Assembly: GCA_964020155.1 (NCBI GenBank)
Contig: OZ026560.1
Location: 4,885,259-4,949,258, forward strand
Source: Chondrilla cf. caribensis
Taxonomy: Eukaryota > Porifera > Demospongiae > Chondrillida > Chondrillidae
Reading direction: 5' to 3'
Length of the DNA stretch: 64,000 nt
Shown here: one piece after another, positions 37,001-49,979 of the stretch
Numbering within the stretch: the stretch's first letter is position 1
How the letters are laid out: each line of letters opens with the position of its first letter
The notes under the pieces: model-generated
Databases searched by the model: none
What the model was told of the DNA's origin: nothing
Seen by the model: only the letters and a program-made list of their open reading frames with translations
Made by a program: the position numbers and the translations under genes

Positions 37001-40000
37001 ACCACTTTGAATAACAAGGGTTACAGAGAACACAAAGTGATGGGAAGTGTTTCATAACTTAGTTTACATCTCCAACTAGATTTGTTGAAAATATCAGGGC
37101 GACACGCTCCCTCTCCCACGAGATATGCAGGATGGTGCTATGGCCAAAATTTGGCCATAGCACCACCTTGAATAACAAGGGTTACAGAGAACACAAAGTG
37201 ATGGGAAGTGTTTCATAACTTAGTTCGCATCTCCAACTAGATTTGTTGAAAATATCAGGGTGACACGCTCCCTCTCCCATGAGATATGCAGGATGGTGCT
37301 AAGTGCATTTTTTCCATATTCTCCCCCACACATTGACTGTGGTGCTATGGCCAAATTTTGGCCATAGCACCACCTTGAATAACAAGGGTTACAGAGAACA
37401 CAAAGTGATGGGAAGTGTTTCATAACTTAGTTTACATCTCCAACTAGATTTGTTGAAAATATCAGGGCGACACGCTCCCTCTCCCACAAGATATGCAGGA
37501 TGGTGCTAAGTGTATTTTTCCATATTCTCCCCCATACATTGACTGTGGTGCTATGGCCAAAATTTGGCCATAGCACCACTTTGAATAACAAGGGTTACAG
37601 AGCACACAAAGTGATGTGAGGTGTTTCATAACTTAGTTTACATCTCCAACTAGATTTGCTGAAAATATCAGGGCGACACGCCCCTCTCCCACGAGATATG
37701 TAGGATGGTGCTACGGCCAAAATTTGGCCATAGCACCACCTTGAATAACAAGGGTTACAGAGAACACAAAGTGATGGGAAGTGTTTCATAACTTAGTTTA
37801 CATCTCCAACTAGATTTGTTGAAAATATCAGGGCGACACGCCCCTCTCCCACGAGATATGTAGGATGGTGCTACGGCCAAAATTTGGCCATAGCACCACC
37901 TTGAATAACAAGGGTTACAGAGAACACAAAGTGATGGGAAGTGTTTCATAACTTAGTTTACATCTCCAACTAGATTTGTTGAAAATATCAGGGTGACACG
38001 CCCCCTCTCCCACGAGATATGCAGGATGGTGCTACGGCCAAAATTTGGCCATAGCACCACCTTGAATAACAAAGGTTACAGAGAACACAAAGTGATGGGA
38101 AGTGTTTCATAACTTAGTTTACATCTCCAACTAGATTTGTTGAAAATATCAGGGCGACACGCTCCCTCTCCCACAAGATATGCAGGATGGTGCTAAGTGT
38201 ATTTTTCCATATTCTCCCCCATACATTGACTGTGGTGCTATGGCCAAAATTTGGCCATAGCACCACTTTGAATAACAAGGGTTACAGAGCACACAAAGTG
38301 ATGTGAGGTGTTTCATAACTTAGTTTACATCTCCAACTAGATTTGCTGAAAATATCAGGGCGACACGCCCCTCTCCCACGAGATATGTAAAATGGTGCTA
38401 CGGCCAAAATTTGGCCATAGCACCACCTTGAATAACAAGGGTTACAGAGAACACAAAGTGATGGGAAGTGTTTCATAACTTAGTTTACATCTCCAACTAG
38501 ATTTGTTGAAAATATCAGGGTGACACGCCCCCTCTCCCACGAGATATGCAGGATGGTGCTACGGCCAAAATTTGGCCATAGCACCACCTTGAATAACAAA
38601 GGTTACAGAGAACACAAAGTGATGGGAAGTGTTTCATAACTTAGTTCGCATCTCCAACTAGATTTGTTGAAAATATCAGGGCGACACGCTCCCTCTCCCA
38701 CGAGATATGCAGGATGGTGCTAAGTGTATTTTTCCATATTCTCCCCCATACATTGACTGTGGTGCTATGGCCAAATTTTGGCCATAGCACCACTTTGAAT
38801 AACAAGGGTTACAGAGCACACAAAGTGATGGGAAGTGTTTCATAACTTAGTTTACATCTCCAACTAGATTTGTTGAAAATATCAGGGCGACACGCCCCCT
38901 CTCCCACGAGATATGCAGGATGGTGCTAAGTGTATTTTTCCATATTCTCCCCCATACATTGACTGTGGTGCTATGGCCAAAATTTGGCCATAGCACCACT
39001 TTGAATAACAAGGGTTACAGAGCACACAAAGTGATGTGAGGTGTTTCATAACTTAGTTTACATCTCCAACTAGATTTGTTGAAAATATCAGGGCGACACG
39101 CCCCTCTCCCACGAGATATGTAGGATGGTGCTACGGCCAAAATTTGGCCATAGCACCACCTTGAATAACAAGGGTTACAGAGAACACAAAGTGATGGGAA
39201 GTGTTTCATAACTTAGTTTACATCTCCAACTAGATTTGTTGAAAATATCAGGGTGACACGCCCCCTCTCCCACGAGATATGCAGGATGGTGCTACGGCCA
39301 AAATTTGGCCATAGCACCACCTTGAATAACAAGGGTTACAGAGAACACAAAGTGATGGAAAGTGTTTCATAACTTAGTTCACATCTCCAACTAGATTTGT
39401 TGAAAATATCAGGGCGACACGCTCCCTCTCCCACGAGATATGCAGGATGGTGCTAAGTGTATTTTTCCATATTCTCCCCCATACATTGACTGTGGTGCTA
39501 TGGCCAAATTTTGGCCATAGCACCACTTTGAATAACAAGGGTTACAGAGAACACAAAGTGATGGGAAGTGTTTCATAACTTAGTTTACATCTCCAACTAG
39601 ATTTGTTGAAAATATCAGGGCGACACGCTCCCTCTCCCACGAGATATGCAGGATGGTGCTAAGTGCATTTTTTCCATATTCTCCCCCACACATTGACTGT
39701 GGTGCTATGGCCAAAATTTGGCCATAGCACCACCTTGAATAACAAGGGTTACAGAGAACACAAAGTGATGGGAAGTGTTTCATAACTTAGTTTACATCTC
39801 CAACTAGATTTGTTGAAAATATCAGGGCGACACGCTCCCTCTCCCACGAGATATGCAGGATGGTGCTAAGTGTATTTTTCCATATTCTCCCCCATACATT
39901 GACTGTGGTGCTATGGCCAAAATTTGGCCATAGCACCACCTTGAATAACAAGGGTTACAGAGCACACAAAGTGATGGGAAGTGTTTCATAACTTAGTTTA

Positions 40001-40393
40001 CATCTCCAACTAGATTTGTTGAAAATATCAGGGCGACACGCTCCCTCTCCCACGAGATATGCAGGATGGTGCTATGGCCAAAATTTGGCCAAAGCACCAC
40101 CTTGAATAACAAGGGTTACAGAGCACACAAAGTGCTGCGAAGTGTTTCATAACTTAGTTTACATCTCCAACTAGATTTGTTGAAAATATCAGGGCGACAT
40201 GCTCCCTCTCCCACGAGATATGCAGGATGGTGCTAAGTGTATTTTTCCATATTCTCCCCCATACATTGACTGTGGTGCTATGGCCAAAATTTGGCCATAG
40301 CACCACTTTGAATAACAAGGGTTACAGAGCACACAAAGTGATGGGAAGTGTTTCATAACTTAGTTTACATCTCCAACTAGATTTGTTGAAAAT
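34090..40393 (-). repeat. Satellite family B, inverted core with palindrome
   Basis: About 33 units in two sizes, about 206 bp and about 160 bp. The reverse complement of a unit aligns along its length with family A (shared blocks around tcaatgtatgggagagtata, catgggagag, cctgatattttca and gaactaacttatg). Family B differs by holding gtggtgctatggccaaa, one base, then its exact complement: a 35-bp palindrome per unit. The recurring 60-80 codon minus-strand ORFs (MKHFPSLCVLCNP...) are shadows. Confidence 0.95.
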
Positions 40394-42960
40394 TTCAATA
40401 TATGGGAGAGTATAGGAGAAAAAAACGTTAAGCACCTTTTTGTATAGGTCATGGGAGAGGTGGCTTTACAACCTGATATTTTCACCATACTTAGCTGTAG
40501 ACATGAACTAACTTATGAAACAATTCCCATCTCCGTATCTTGCCTGTAACCATAGCTACATTCGGAGGTGCTTAATATTGTTTCAATGTATGGGAAGTAT
40601 AGGAGAGAAAAAACGTTAAGCACCTTTTTGTATAGGTCATGGGAGAGGTGGCGTATCAACCTGATATTTTTACCATACTTAGCTGGAGACATGAACTAAC
40701 TTATGAAACAATTCCCATCTCCGTATCTTGCCTGTAACCATAGCTACATTCGGAGGTGCTTAATATTGTTTCAATATATGGGAGAGTATACGTAGGAGAA
40801 AAAAAAGTTAAGCACCTTTTTGTATAGCTCATGGGAGAGGTGGCATATCAGCCTAATATTTTCACCATACTTAGCTGGAGACATGAACTAACTTATGAAA
40901 CAATTCCCATCTCCGTATCGTACCTGTAACCATAGCTACATTCGGAGGTGCTTAATATTGTTTCAATATATGGGAGAGTATAGGAGAAAAAAACGTTAAG
41001 CACCTTTTTGTATAGCTCATGGGAGAGGTGGCGTATCAACCTGATATTTTTACCATACTTAGCTGTAGACATGAACTAACTTATGAAACAATTCCCATCT
41101 CTGTATCTTGCCTGTAACCATAGCTACATTCGGAGGTGCTTAATATTGTTTCAATGTATGGGAAGTATAGGAGAGAAAAAACGTTAAGCACCTTTTTGTA
41201 TAGGTCATGGGAGAGGTGGCGTATCAACCTGATATTTTCACCATACCTAGCTGTAGACATGAACTAACTTATGAAACAATTCCCATCTCCGTATCGTACC
41301 TGTAACCATAGCTACATTCGGAGGTGCTTAATATTGTTTCAATGTATGGGAGAGTATAGGAGAAAAAAATGTTAAACACCTTTTTGTATAGCTCATGGGA
41401 GAGGTGGCGTATCAACCTGATATTTTCACCATACTTAGCTGTAGACATGAAATAACTTATGAAACAATTCGTATCTCCGTATCTTGCCTGTAACCATAGC
41501 TACATTCGGAGGTGCTTAATATTGTTTCAATGTATGGGAAGTATAGGAGAGAAAAAACGTTAAGCACCTTTTTGTATAGGTCATGGGAGAGGTGGCGTAT
41601 CAACCTGATATTTTTACCATACTTAGCTGTAGACATGAACTAACTTATGAAACTATTCCCATCTCCGTATCTTGCCTGTAACCATAGCTACATTCGGAGG
41701 TGCTTAATATTGTTTCAATGTATGGGAGTACGTATAGGAGAAAAAAACGTTAAGCACCTTTTTGTATAGCTCATGGGAGAGGTGGCGTATCAACCTGATA
41801 TTTCACCATACCTAGCTGGGGACATGAACTAACTTATGAAACAATTCCCATCTCCGTATCGTACCTGTAACCATAGCTACATTCGGAGGTGCTTAATACT
41901 GTTTTAATATATGGGAAAGTATAGGAGAAGAAAACGTTAAGCACCTTTTTGTATAGGTCATGGGAGAGGTGGCGTATCAACCTGATATTTTTACCATACC
42001 TAGCTGTAGACATGAACTAACTTATGAAACAATTCCCATCTCCGTATCTTGCCTGTAACTATAGCTACATTCGGAGGTACTTAATATTGTTTTAATGTAT
42101 GGGGGTGTATAGGAGAAGAAAACGTTAAGCACCTTTTTGTATAGGTCATGGGAGAGGTGGCGTATCAACCTGATATTTTTACCATACCTAGCTGTAGACA
42201 TGAACTAACTTATGAAACAATTCCCATCTCCGTATCTTGCCTGTAACTATAGCTACATTCGGAGGTACTTAATATTGTTTTAATGTATGGGGGTGTATAG
42301 GAGAAAAAAACGCTAAGCACCTTTTTGTATAGGTCATGGGAGAGGTGGCGTATCAACCTGATATTTTTACCATACTTAGCTGTAGACATGAACTAACTTA
42401 TGAAACAATTCGCATCTCCGTATCTCGCCTGTAACCATAGCTACCTTCGGAGGTGCTTAATATTGTTTCTGAATCAATGTATGGGAGAGTATAGGAGAAA
42501 AAAACGTTAAGCACCTTTTTGTATAGCTCATGGGAGAGGTGGCGTATCAACCTGATATTTTCACCATACCTAGCTGGGGACATGAACTAACTTATGAAAC
42601 AATTCCCATCTCCGTATCTTGCCTGTAACTATAGCTACATTCGGAGGTACTTAATATTGTTTTAATGTATGGGGGTGTATAGGAGAAAAAAATGCTAAGC
42701 ACCTTTTTGTATAGCTCATGGGAAAGGTGGTGTGTCAACCTGATATTTTCACCATACCTAGCTGGAGACATGAACTAACTTATGAAACAAATACCATCTC
42801 CGTATGTTGTCCGTAATCATAGCTACATTTGGAAGTACTTGATATTATTTCAATGTATGGGAGAGAATAAGAGAAAAGAAACACTAAACAGCTTCTTAAA
42901 TAGCTCGTGGGAAAGGGGGCGTGTCGACCTAATATTTTCACCAGACCTAGCAGGGAGCTA
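40394..42960 (+). repeat. Satellite family A, right arm
   Basis: About 13-14 further A units in the same orientation as the left arm. The last two or three (42660-42960) are diverged, mirroring the left edge. The junction with B is abrupt: gttgaaaat | ttcaatatatgg. Confidence 0.95.
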
Positions 42961-43952
42961 ACGTGAACTAATTGTCCATATGATACATAGATAAGTACAT
43001 ATACTTGTATGTATAGTCTGATGGAGGTGCTATAGAGGTGCTATAGACCTCTTGGTTACTGACCAGGGAATTTCACATTTTTTGTCTGTTACCAGAGGCT
43101 GTATAGTGACCATATCAAACTTATCAACACATGAATGTGCTATAGGCCTCGTGGGGACCATGTAGCTAAAAAGTGTCAATTTTGTTGCTGGTCACCACAG
43201 CCTCTCCAGTGCCCACATGATGCATCTTAGCTCGAATACAAATGCATGGACACACTCCTGGTAGTAATATGGTCATTTTGATAACAAACAGTGTAGATTT
43301 GGTCGCCAATCATAAATTCATTTAGGGTTAGGGTTAGCAGTTGGGGTTATGGTTAGGTGCAGTGTCATATCAAACTTATGAAACACTACTACAGATGTCC
43401 CAACAAACTCCTGGAAGTAGTATGGTCCTTCTGATTACAAACAAGATATGTTTTGTCGCCAATCAAAATTTCTCCCCAGTGCCCAATGGCAAATATAATA
43501 TTGCATATACTTTTGTATGTACATTCCAACGTAAGTGCAATACACCTTGTGGTGATCACTCAGGTAATTTCACATTCTGTTGCTGGTCACCAAGGGCTGC
43601 CCAGTGTCCGTGCCAAACTCACAAATGTAATTTCGAATGCATACACACTGTCCTGAGTGCGCTATAGGCCTCGTGGTGACAAGCAAAAAAATGTCAATTT
43701 TATTTCTTGTCACCATGGCCTCTCCTGTGTACACGATGCATCGATCTATTATGCACTATTTTATATATAATTTTATAATCAAGGACCAAATGTAACACAT
43801 AGTTTATATATACATATGTACACAATTATATACATGTGACAGTACCTATTAATTTGATTTTAATTAATTATTAATTGAGCAACGAATAGAGAAACTGTAA
43901 ACAGAATAGTAATAAAAACACACACTGCTGATCAACTGTATCCATTCTATTG
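42961..43952. repeat. Degenerate hairpin-repeat cluster next to satellite
   Basis: Four or five diverged copies (near 43030, 43140, 43540, 43660) of a module of about 70 bp with arms like ggcctcgtggtgac and gtcaccacggcc. A relative lies at 50230-50300 in a HELQ intron. A short ttagggttagggttag run at 43323-43338 is also present. No gene seen. AT-rich from 43745. Confidence 0.6.
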
Positions 43953-44295
43953 TCATCTTTTCATTCGAGTTAATCTATAAATATATCTGAGAATGTCATC
44001 AAACAGCCAAAGTGCTAAGATGACACCAAATATAAAACACAGTAAGAACACCGTCATTCTTCTGTGTTTCTTCGTCCAACTGTTTATAGCGAGCAGTGGA
44101 GATGTTCTAAAAACAGCAAAAGAAAATAGGGCAAGCCACTTGTGATGACGCAGGCAGTGCTAACTCATAAGCTGTAGTTTATTGATGCTAGCAGAGACAA
44201 TGTGCAGCTTCAACATCCACATTCCACCATGGATGGGATTGACACAGCTCACAACTCGAAATGGTTGAGCATTCCAAGACGTAATATAAGTTGTG

Positions 44296-44335
<40 letters not shown>

Positions 44336-44708
44336 CATACTCTATGCAGGATGTTAAAGTGGAACAACTCACCTAGATTCAAAAACAAGGATATACTTGA
44401 GCATAATGTGGTCATTGTTCCTTACAACGTAGTATTTTTCTGGGATGTTACCAAGTCCACCCCTGGAGGGAGTGGATCGTCCAGGGAGGGAACAGCCCAC
44501 AGAGGGATGGTCCACTATAGCACACATCGCTACACAGTTCAAGGGAGAGTGGAACGATCCTTTAGGCCATGTGGAGCCTACAAGGCTGAAGTTCATTGCC
44601 ACTGATAATTCACTACTGAAGTAGGTCCCCTCACCAAATAAGGACGTCTATAAGAACAGATGTCAGATATGTGTCTAGAGTATACATGCATACACAAGCA
44701 CTCACTCA

Positions 44709-44757
<49 letters not shown>

Positions 44758-44760
44758 ACG

Positions 44761-44817
<57 letters not shown>

Positions 44818-45984
44818 TTTCTCTCACTTTATTCAAGTGACCAAGTAGTCCATTGTTTAGTATCGAAAAGAAATTTTCCAGTTTACTGCCGTGGAAGGCA
44901 TGGAAAGACCCATACTCACTGGTCAGTTGGTTGAAATTAGTCCTCTTCTCTTCACTGGTGATAACACGGAATATTTGCGTTGGTGAAAACCCTTTGTTAG
45001 CTTGGGTTCCAACTTCCCCAACAATCCTTGCCCACTGGAGGAGGGTGAGGACAACACAACACAAAAGGATAAGGTTTTGAGTTGGGAATAATGTTGAGAG
45101 GAACAAGTACGTATGTAGGTAGAACTGGGTAATTCAGGATACCAGGGTAATTTGGGACACTGGAGTAATTCAGGACACCGGGGTAATTTGGGACACTGGA
45201 GTAACTCAGGATACCAGGGTAATTTGGGACACTGGAGTAATTCAGGATACCAGGGTAATTTGGGATACTGGAGTAATTCAGGACACCGGGGTAATTTGGG
45301 ACACTGGAGTAACTCAGGATACCAGGGTAATTTGGGACACTGGAGTAACTCAGGATATCAGGGTAATTTGGGACACTGGAGTAATTCAGGACACCGGGGT
45401 AATTTGGAACACGAGGGTTATTTGAAACACCTGACTTTCAACAACCTCAATACTGAGCTACTGATCCAAATTCAAGCCAATAACACCTCCACACTCCAAC
45501 ACAGTTCAACATTATCAGTGTGCATAGATACCCATCCTACATTACCCCGTGTCCCACATTGAATTGAGTTTAATTGAATTGGATTGAATTAATTTCTTCC
45601 ATATCCCTACACATACATACTTACATAGATACATATGCTCCCCTGATGCATAATGAACGAATGAAGAATAGATATTGCTGGCTACTGTGGTGGGACATTA
45701 TGACAAAATTGTATCTCACGTGTTATTCTATGCTTGCTAACCTCAGCACTGGAAGTGTGTTCAAGGCGGAACTGCCTCTTCACCAATATCCAGTGAAGCA
45801 AATCCCACACACATTGGTCTACATTTTCTTTAGATACAATTTCTGCCAATTTGGGGATCTTCTTGAAATCCTTCTTCTAAAACGTAATTATGAATAGAAT
45901 CCAGTACATCACAGACTGTAATGATTGTTGTACTACCATGGTGAAAATAATCACTGGTATAGTATATACGTCACACGTGTTTTT

Positions 45985-46034
<50 letters not shown>

Positions 46035-46352
46035 CACCTACGTTTGATTGGATGAGCCTATTCCCACCCCACGACATGCATATGGTCTATACTCTCAAGG
46101 AACCAGCTAGAGACTGTTGGGTAATGCCAGATAGAACATAAGTGCGTGCTACGTACGTACAAGAGCGACTATGTCCTTTGTTCTCTGAGCTTGCATCTGA
46201 TCTGCGTACATACTCGGAAATGGTCTCAAAACTGAATCGTATCTGTAGCTATGAGCGGAACTCCACGTTAAGCATACAAGGAAATCGGCTGCTAGTAAAT
46301 CTCCATTCAGTACGCTAATCACATCTTCCCTCACGACGTTCGTGTCGTCCAT
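43953..46352 (-). CDS. PARP16: Mono-ADP-ribosyltransferase PARP16
   Basis: Tail-anchored ER enzyme that mono-ADP-ribosylates proteins such as the stress kinases PERK and IRE1 and karyopherins. Exons 46161-46352, 45742-45876, 44828-45034, 44373-44647, 43953-44106, all in phase, 321 codons including the stop (human 322 residues). Seen: the N-terminal helical domain with LLAADFLVCLTW and YRYDSVLRPFPSMYA; WDLLHWIL; the NAD-binding His in FHAFHGSKLENFFSILNNGL; GHLNKTSLFGEGTYFSSELS carrying the conserved Tyr of the H-Y-Y triad, the next residue being Phe (typical of mono-transferases); then EKYYVVRNNDHIMLKYILVF; and a C-terminal hydrophobic anchor MTVFLLCFIFGVILALWLF followed by a basic tail. The ATG lies only 48 bp from the upstream HELQ stop on the same strand. 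Confidence 0.96.
44709..44813. repeat. (AC)n microsatellite in PARP16 intron
   Basis: About 105 bp, interrupted once by atacacacgaac. It sits between exons 44647 and 44828, near the donor. Confidence 0.95.
45128..45420. repeat. 35-bp minisatellite in PARP16 intron 2
   Basis: About eight copies of ggtaatttgggacactggag plus taattcaggataccag. Confidence 0.93.
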
Positions 46353-46400
46353 TTTGGGAAATATTGCGCAATAGATAAATTTTTATCACAATTTGGGTCG
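46353..46400 (-). other. 48-bp gap between HELQ stop and PARP16 start
   Basis: Both genes are on the minus strand. The gap is too short to hold a separate 3' UTR plus promoter, so the HELQ 3' end and the PARP16 promoter must overlap coding sequence or each other. No trans-splice site recognised. Confidence 0.8.
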
Positions 46401-47118
46401 CTAGGGGTCAGTAGTGGTGCTGAAAGGGTAACCAGGGACGGTAGGGGTGCTAGGGGATAAAATTTTCAACTTTTCAATCTCTTCTTCAAGATCCTCCAAT
46501 TGTTCAGCAAGTAGAGTCTAAGTGGATAAACTAACCAATTTGCATTTAATAAAAAACGCAGATTATGGCAATAATGTCAATTACCTTTGCATTTTTGACA
46601 ATTTTCTTTGCTGCTTTTGGGAAGAGGTTGTCAATGTTATCAACTAATTCCTTAACTGTAGCTTGCACTAAATCTTGTGGGGTCTTGTAACCAGCAGCAT
46701 AAAGCTGTCTTGCTCTTCCCTGTCAGAGGACAAGGATGAAATGCCGAGTGACAGTGGACACAAGACAATCAGGATATCATCAGGATACTATCAGGATATC
46801 ATCAGGATACTATCAGGATACAACCAGGATACCATAAGGATCCCATCAAGGTACTATCAGGATACCAAAAGGATACCATAAGGATCCCATCAGGATACTA
46901 TCAGGATCCCATCAGGATACTATCAGGATACCATCAGGATACTATCAGGATACCATCAGGCTGACCTGTTTCATTTCGGGGATCTCCAGCAGTGGCACCA
47001 TGTCAATGCTGACTGCAAAGGTCAGTCGTTTGACCAATGTTGGCAGGAGAAGATGAACCGCCCACAACTCTGGAAGTTCCTAAAGAACGCAAAGGGGTTA
47101 ATCATACCACACACACAA

Positions 47119-47187
<69 letters not shown>

Positions 47188-49849
47188 CACACACACCACA
47201 TACCTTTGTAAAATGAACCAAGCAGGAGGCAAATGATGAGCTCGATTGTAAGAGAGTTTGGAGGAATCCTCGCGAACACTGAAACTGTTCAGACACCATC
47301 CACACACCTCTGCTGCTGTCAACCCGGAGCAAGGACCTCAACATGATGCTCAGGAAGAACTTGTGGTACACGAGTGTCATGTCAGGTGACTGTGAACAGG
47401 TAGCAAAATAGACACTAACTACAGTGTTGGCTGGCAAGCCATGTTGAACACACTAGTTTTTTTCCTGTTCCAGTGGCATTACGAGACAGCACACTCTCCC
47501 TGACTCCAATCAATTCTGAAATTTTCTGCTCTTCAGGGGACAATTTAGCAAACTTCAAAGAAGAAGTCCAACACTACAACTAGCAACACCTTTATACTTG
47601 CAATATACTTCAGTGATGCAGTAATGTAGTAATCACTACTGTCACCATCACACCTGCACTTTCATCATCACACCATCACTCATGCCCTCACCATCACACC
47701 AGCACACATTCTCACCATCACACCAGCATTTTCACCAGCACTCACACCCTCACCATCACTCCAGCACTTCCACCATCACTCATACCCTCACCATCACTAG
47801 CACTTCCACCATCACTCACACCCTCACCATTACACTAGCACACATCCCTACCATCACACCAGCACTTCCACCATCACACCAGCACTCCACCATCACTCAC
47901 ACCCTCACCATCACACTAGCACACCTCACCATCACACCAGCACTCACACTCTCACCATCACACCAGCACTCACACTCTCACCATCACACCAGTACTCACA
48001 CTCTCACCATCACACCATCACCCACACACTCACCATCACACCAGCACTCACACACTCACCATATCAAGATAGACCATCCAGTTTGGCTGAATGTTGTGTA
48101 CTAGATCAGGGGGTGTGGCCAGATAAAGAAGGTGGAGCTCCGATGATAGCACCAGACACCGTTGAGCCTCCTTCATGCTGGCAAACACATGATGAGCCAC
48201 CCCAATGTCCAGGGTGCCTTTGTAGGTGGCCCAGCCCAGTCTGGTCACTTCGAGACAATGTTCACCAATGGATTTATCCAGTTTAGATTTGAGGTAGCCT
48301 CTGGAAATGAGGATCTCCAGGTTGTGTAGCACTTCTCTATGAATATCATTATGCGAGAGTTGAACACTCAACAACGTTTGATTGGTCATTTCAAGTAGAC
48401 TGCTTCTGTTCTTGACAAGCTACAGAGAAGGGAGGCATCCCTCACATCCAATGTCCAATAGAGGTCCAAAACCACATTCCTGACCGGACCCCTCCACAAC
48501 AACCCCAAGACTCGTGTCTCCAGACCAACTACTCCAAGTACATGGGAGAAGGTCTGGCAACACAAGACCAATGGTTCCCAGCGAAACAACTTGCACCCTG
48601 GGAGTATACACACTACTTGAAATTCCCTTCAGTGAGAGTGTTCTTATTAGATCTCACTTTGAGTGCAATGCTTTCCAGAATGAGAGAGGTGAGTGCCCTC
48701 TTGTTGGCACCGAGGAGGCGACTGGCACAGTGGTCCATTCCACTGGTCAACATGGACATTACCTGTGGTGACCGGTTAAGACAAGTCAAATACAAAAGCA
48801 TGCTTACATGCTCGCACATCCACATATTCGGGACTGTCATGCCCTGCCACACCCCTGCCACACCTTTTTTCTATCGAGTGGTGGAACAATCAGAATACTT
48901 TCCCCGGTGGAGGTGAACCCAGCCCTCCCCGCCCGGCCGGCCATTTGCTTGTATTGACTCTTTGAAATGAACTGAGACCCAATGTACGGTGAGCGAATGA
49001 TGACCCTATGATGGATGGATGGAGATGATGATCAGGCAGTGATGGATGGAAGATGATGATCAGACAGTGATGGATGGAGGATGATGATTAACAGTAATTG
49101 ATCAATGATTACGATCAGTCAGTAATGGATGGAGGATAAGTATCAGTGATAGCTGCAAGTTCAGCACCTTTTAGCAGGCAGATTGACTCCAGCGGCCAGT
49201 GTCGATGTGCATGTGATGACAGAGATGGTTCCTTCAAGGTAAGCTTCCTCCACAAGCCTTCTCTCCTCTGTGGACAGACCAGAATGATGATAGGCCACTC
49301 CAAAGGGAAGGGTCTTGGTCAGAACTGGACAAAGCCCTACAAGATGGGATAAAACCCAATCACACAGTCAAGACCCAAGGTCATCAAAATCTACTCGCAA
49401 ATGTTGAGAATTTGAGTTCAAGTTAAACACACAAACCAGAGGCTTCAAGCTTCAAAGTCGTCATTAGAGCAGCTTTTTCTTCTCTCCGGTGTTCTTCAAA
49501 AGACCTATCAAAAGACACACATGCAATGACACCTCCAGTGAGAACACAGCAATGGAAGCATGTATGTACGCAAATTAAACATGCATGCACACACACATAC
49601 GTATACATACAAGTGCATCTATTGGTACATTACATTAACACACAAGAGTGTACATGACACACAGAGTTCACCTTGGCATGTGTGTAGCCAGTAGGAGAGC
49701 TACATTCTGACAATTCCTCTTTGAGGCACAGAACACCAAACACGCTTCTTTGGGGATGACTTCTAGAATCAGAGGCAGTAGCTGGTCTCTGTCAACCTCC
49801 TTCACAGTGTGAGAAGCAGAGAACATTCACAGATAAAGATATATTGATG

Positions 49850-49924
<75 letters not shown>

Positions 49925-49929
49925 GTCCG

Positions 49930-49979
<50 letters not shown>

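Noticed and set aside
34096..39783. Recurring 60-80 codon minus-strand ORFs (MKHFPSLCVLCNP...)
   Set aside because: They repeat once per satellite unit, change with unit variants and carry no family motif.
31080..42960. A CRISPR-like or gene-cluster reading of the array
   Set aside because: Units are contiguous satellite copies of 160-206 bp without unique spacers, in an animal genome.
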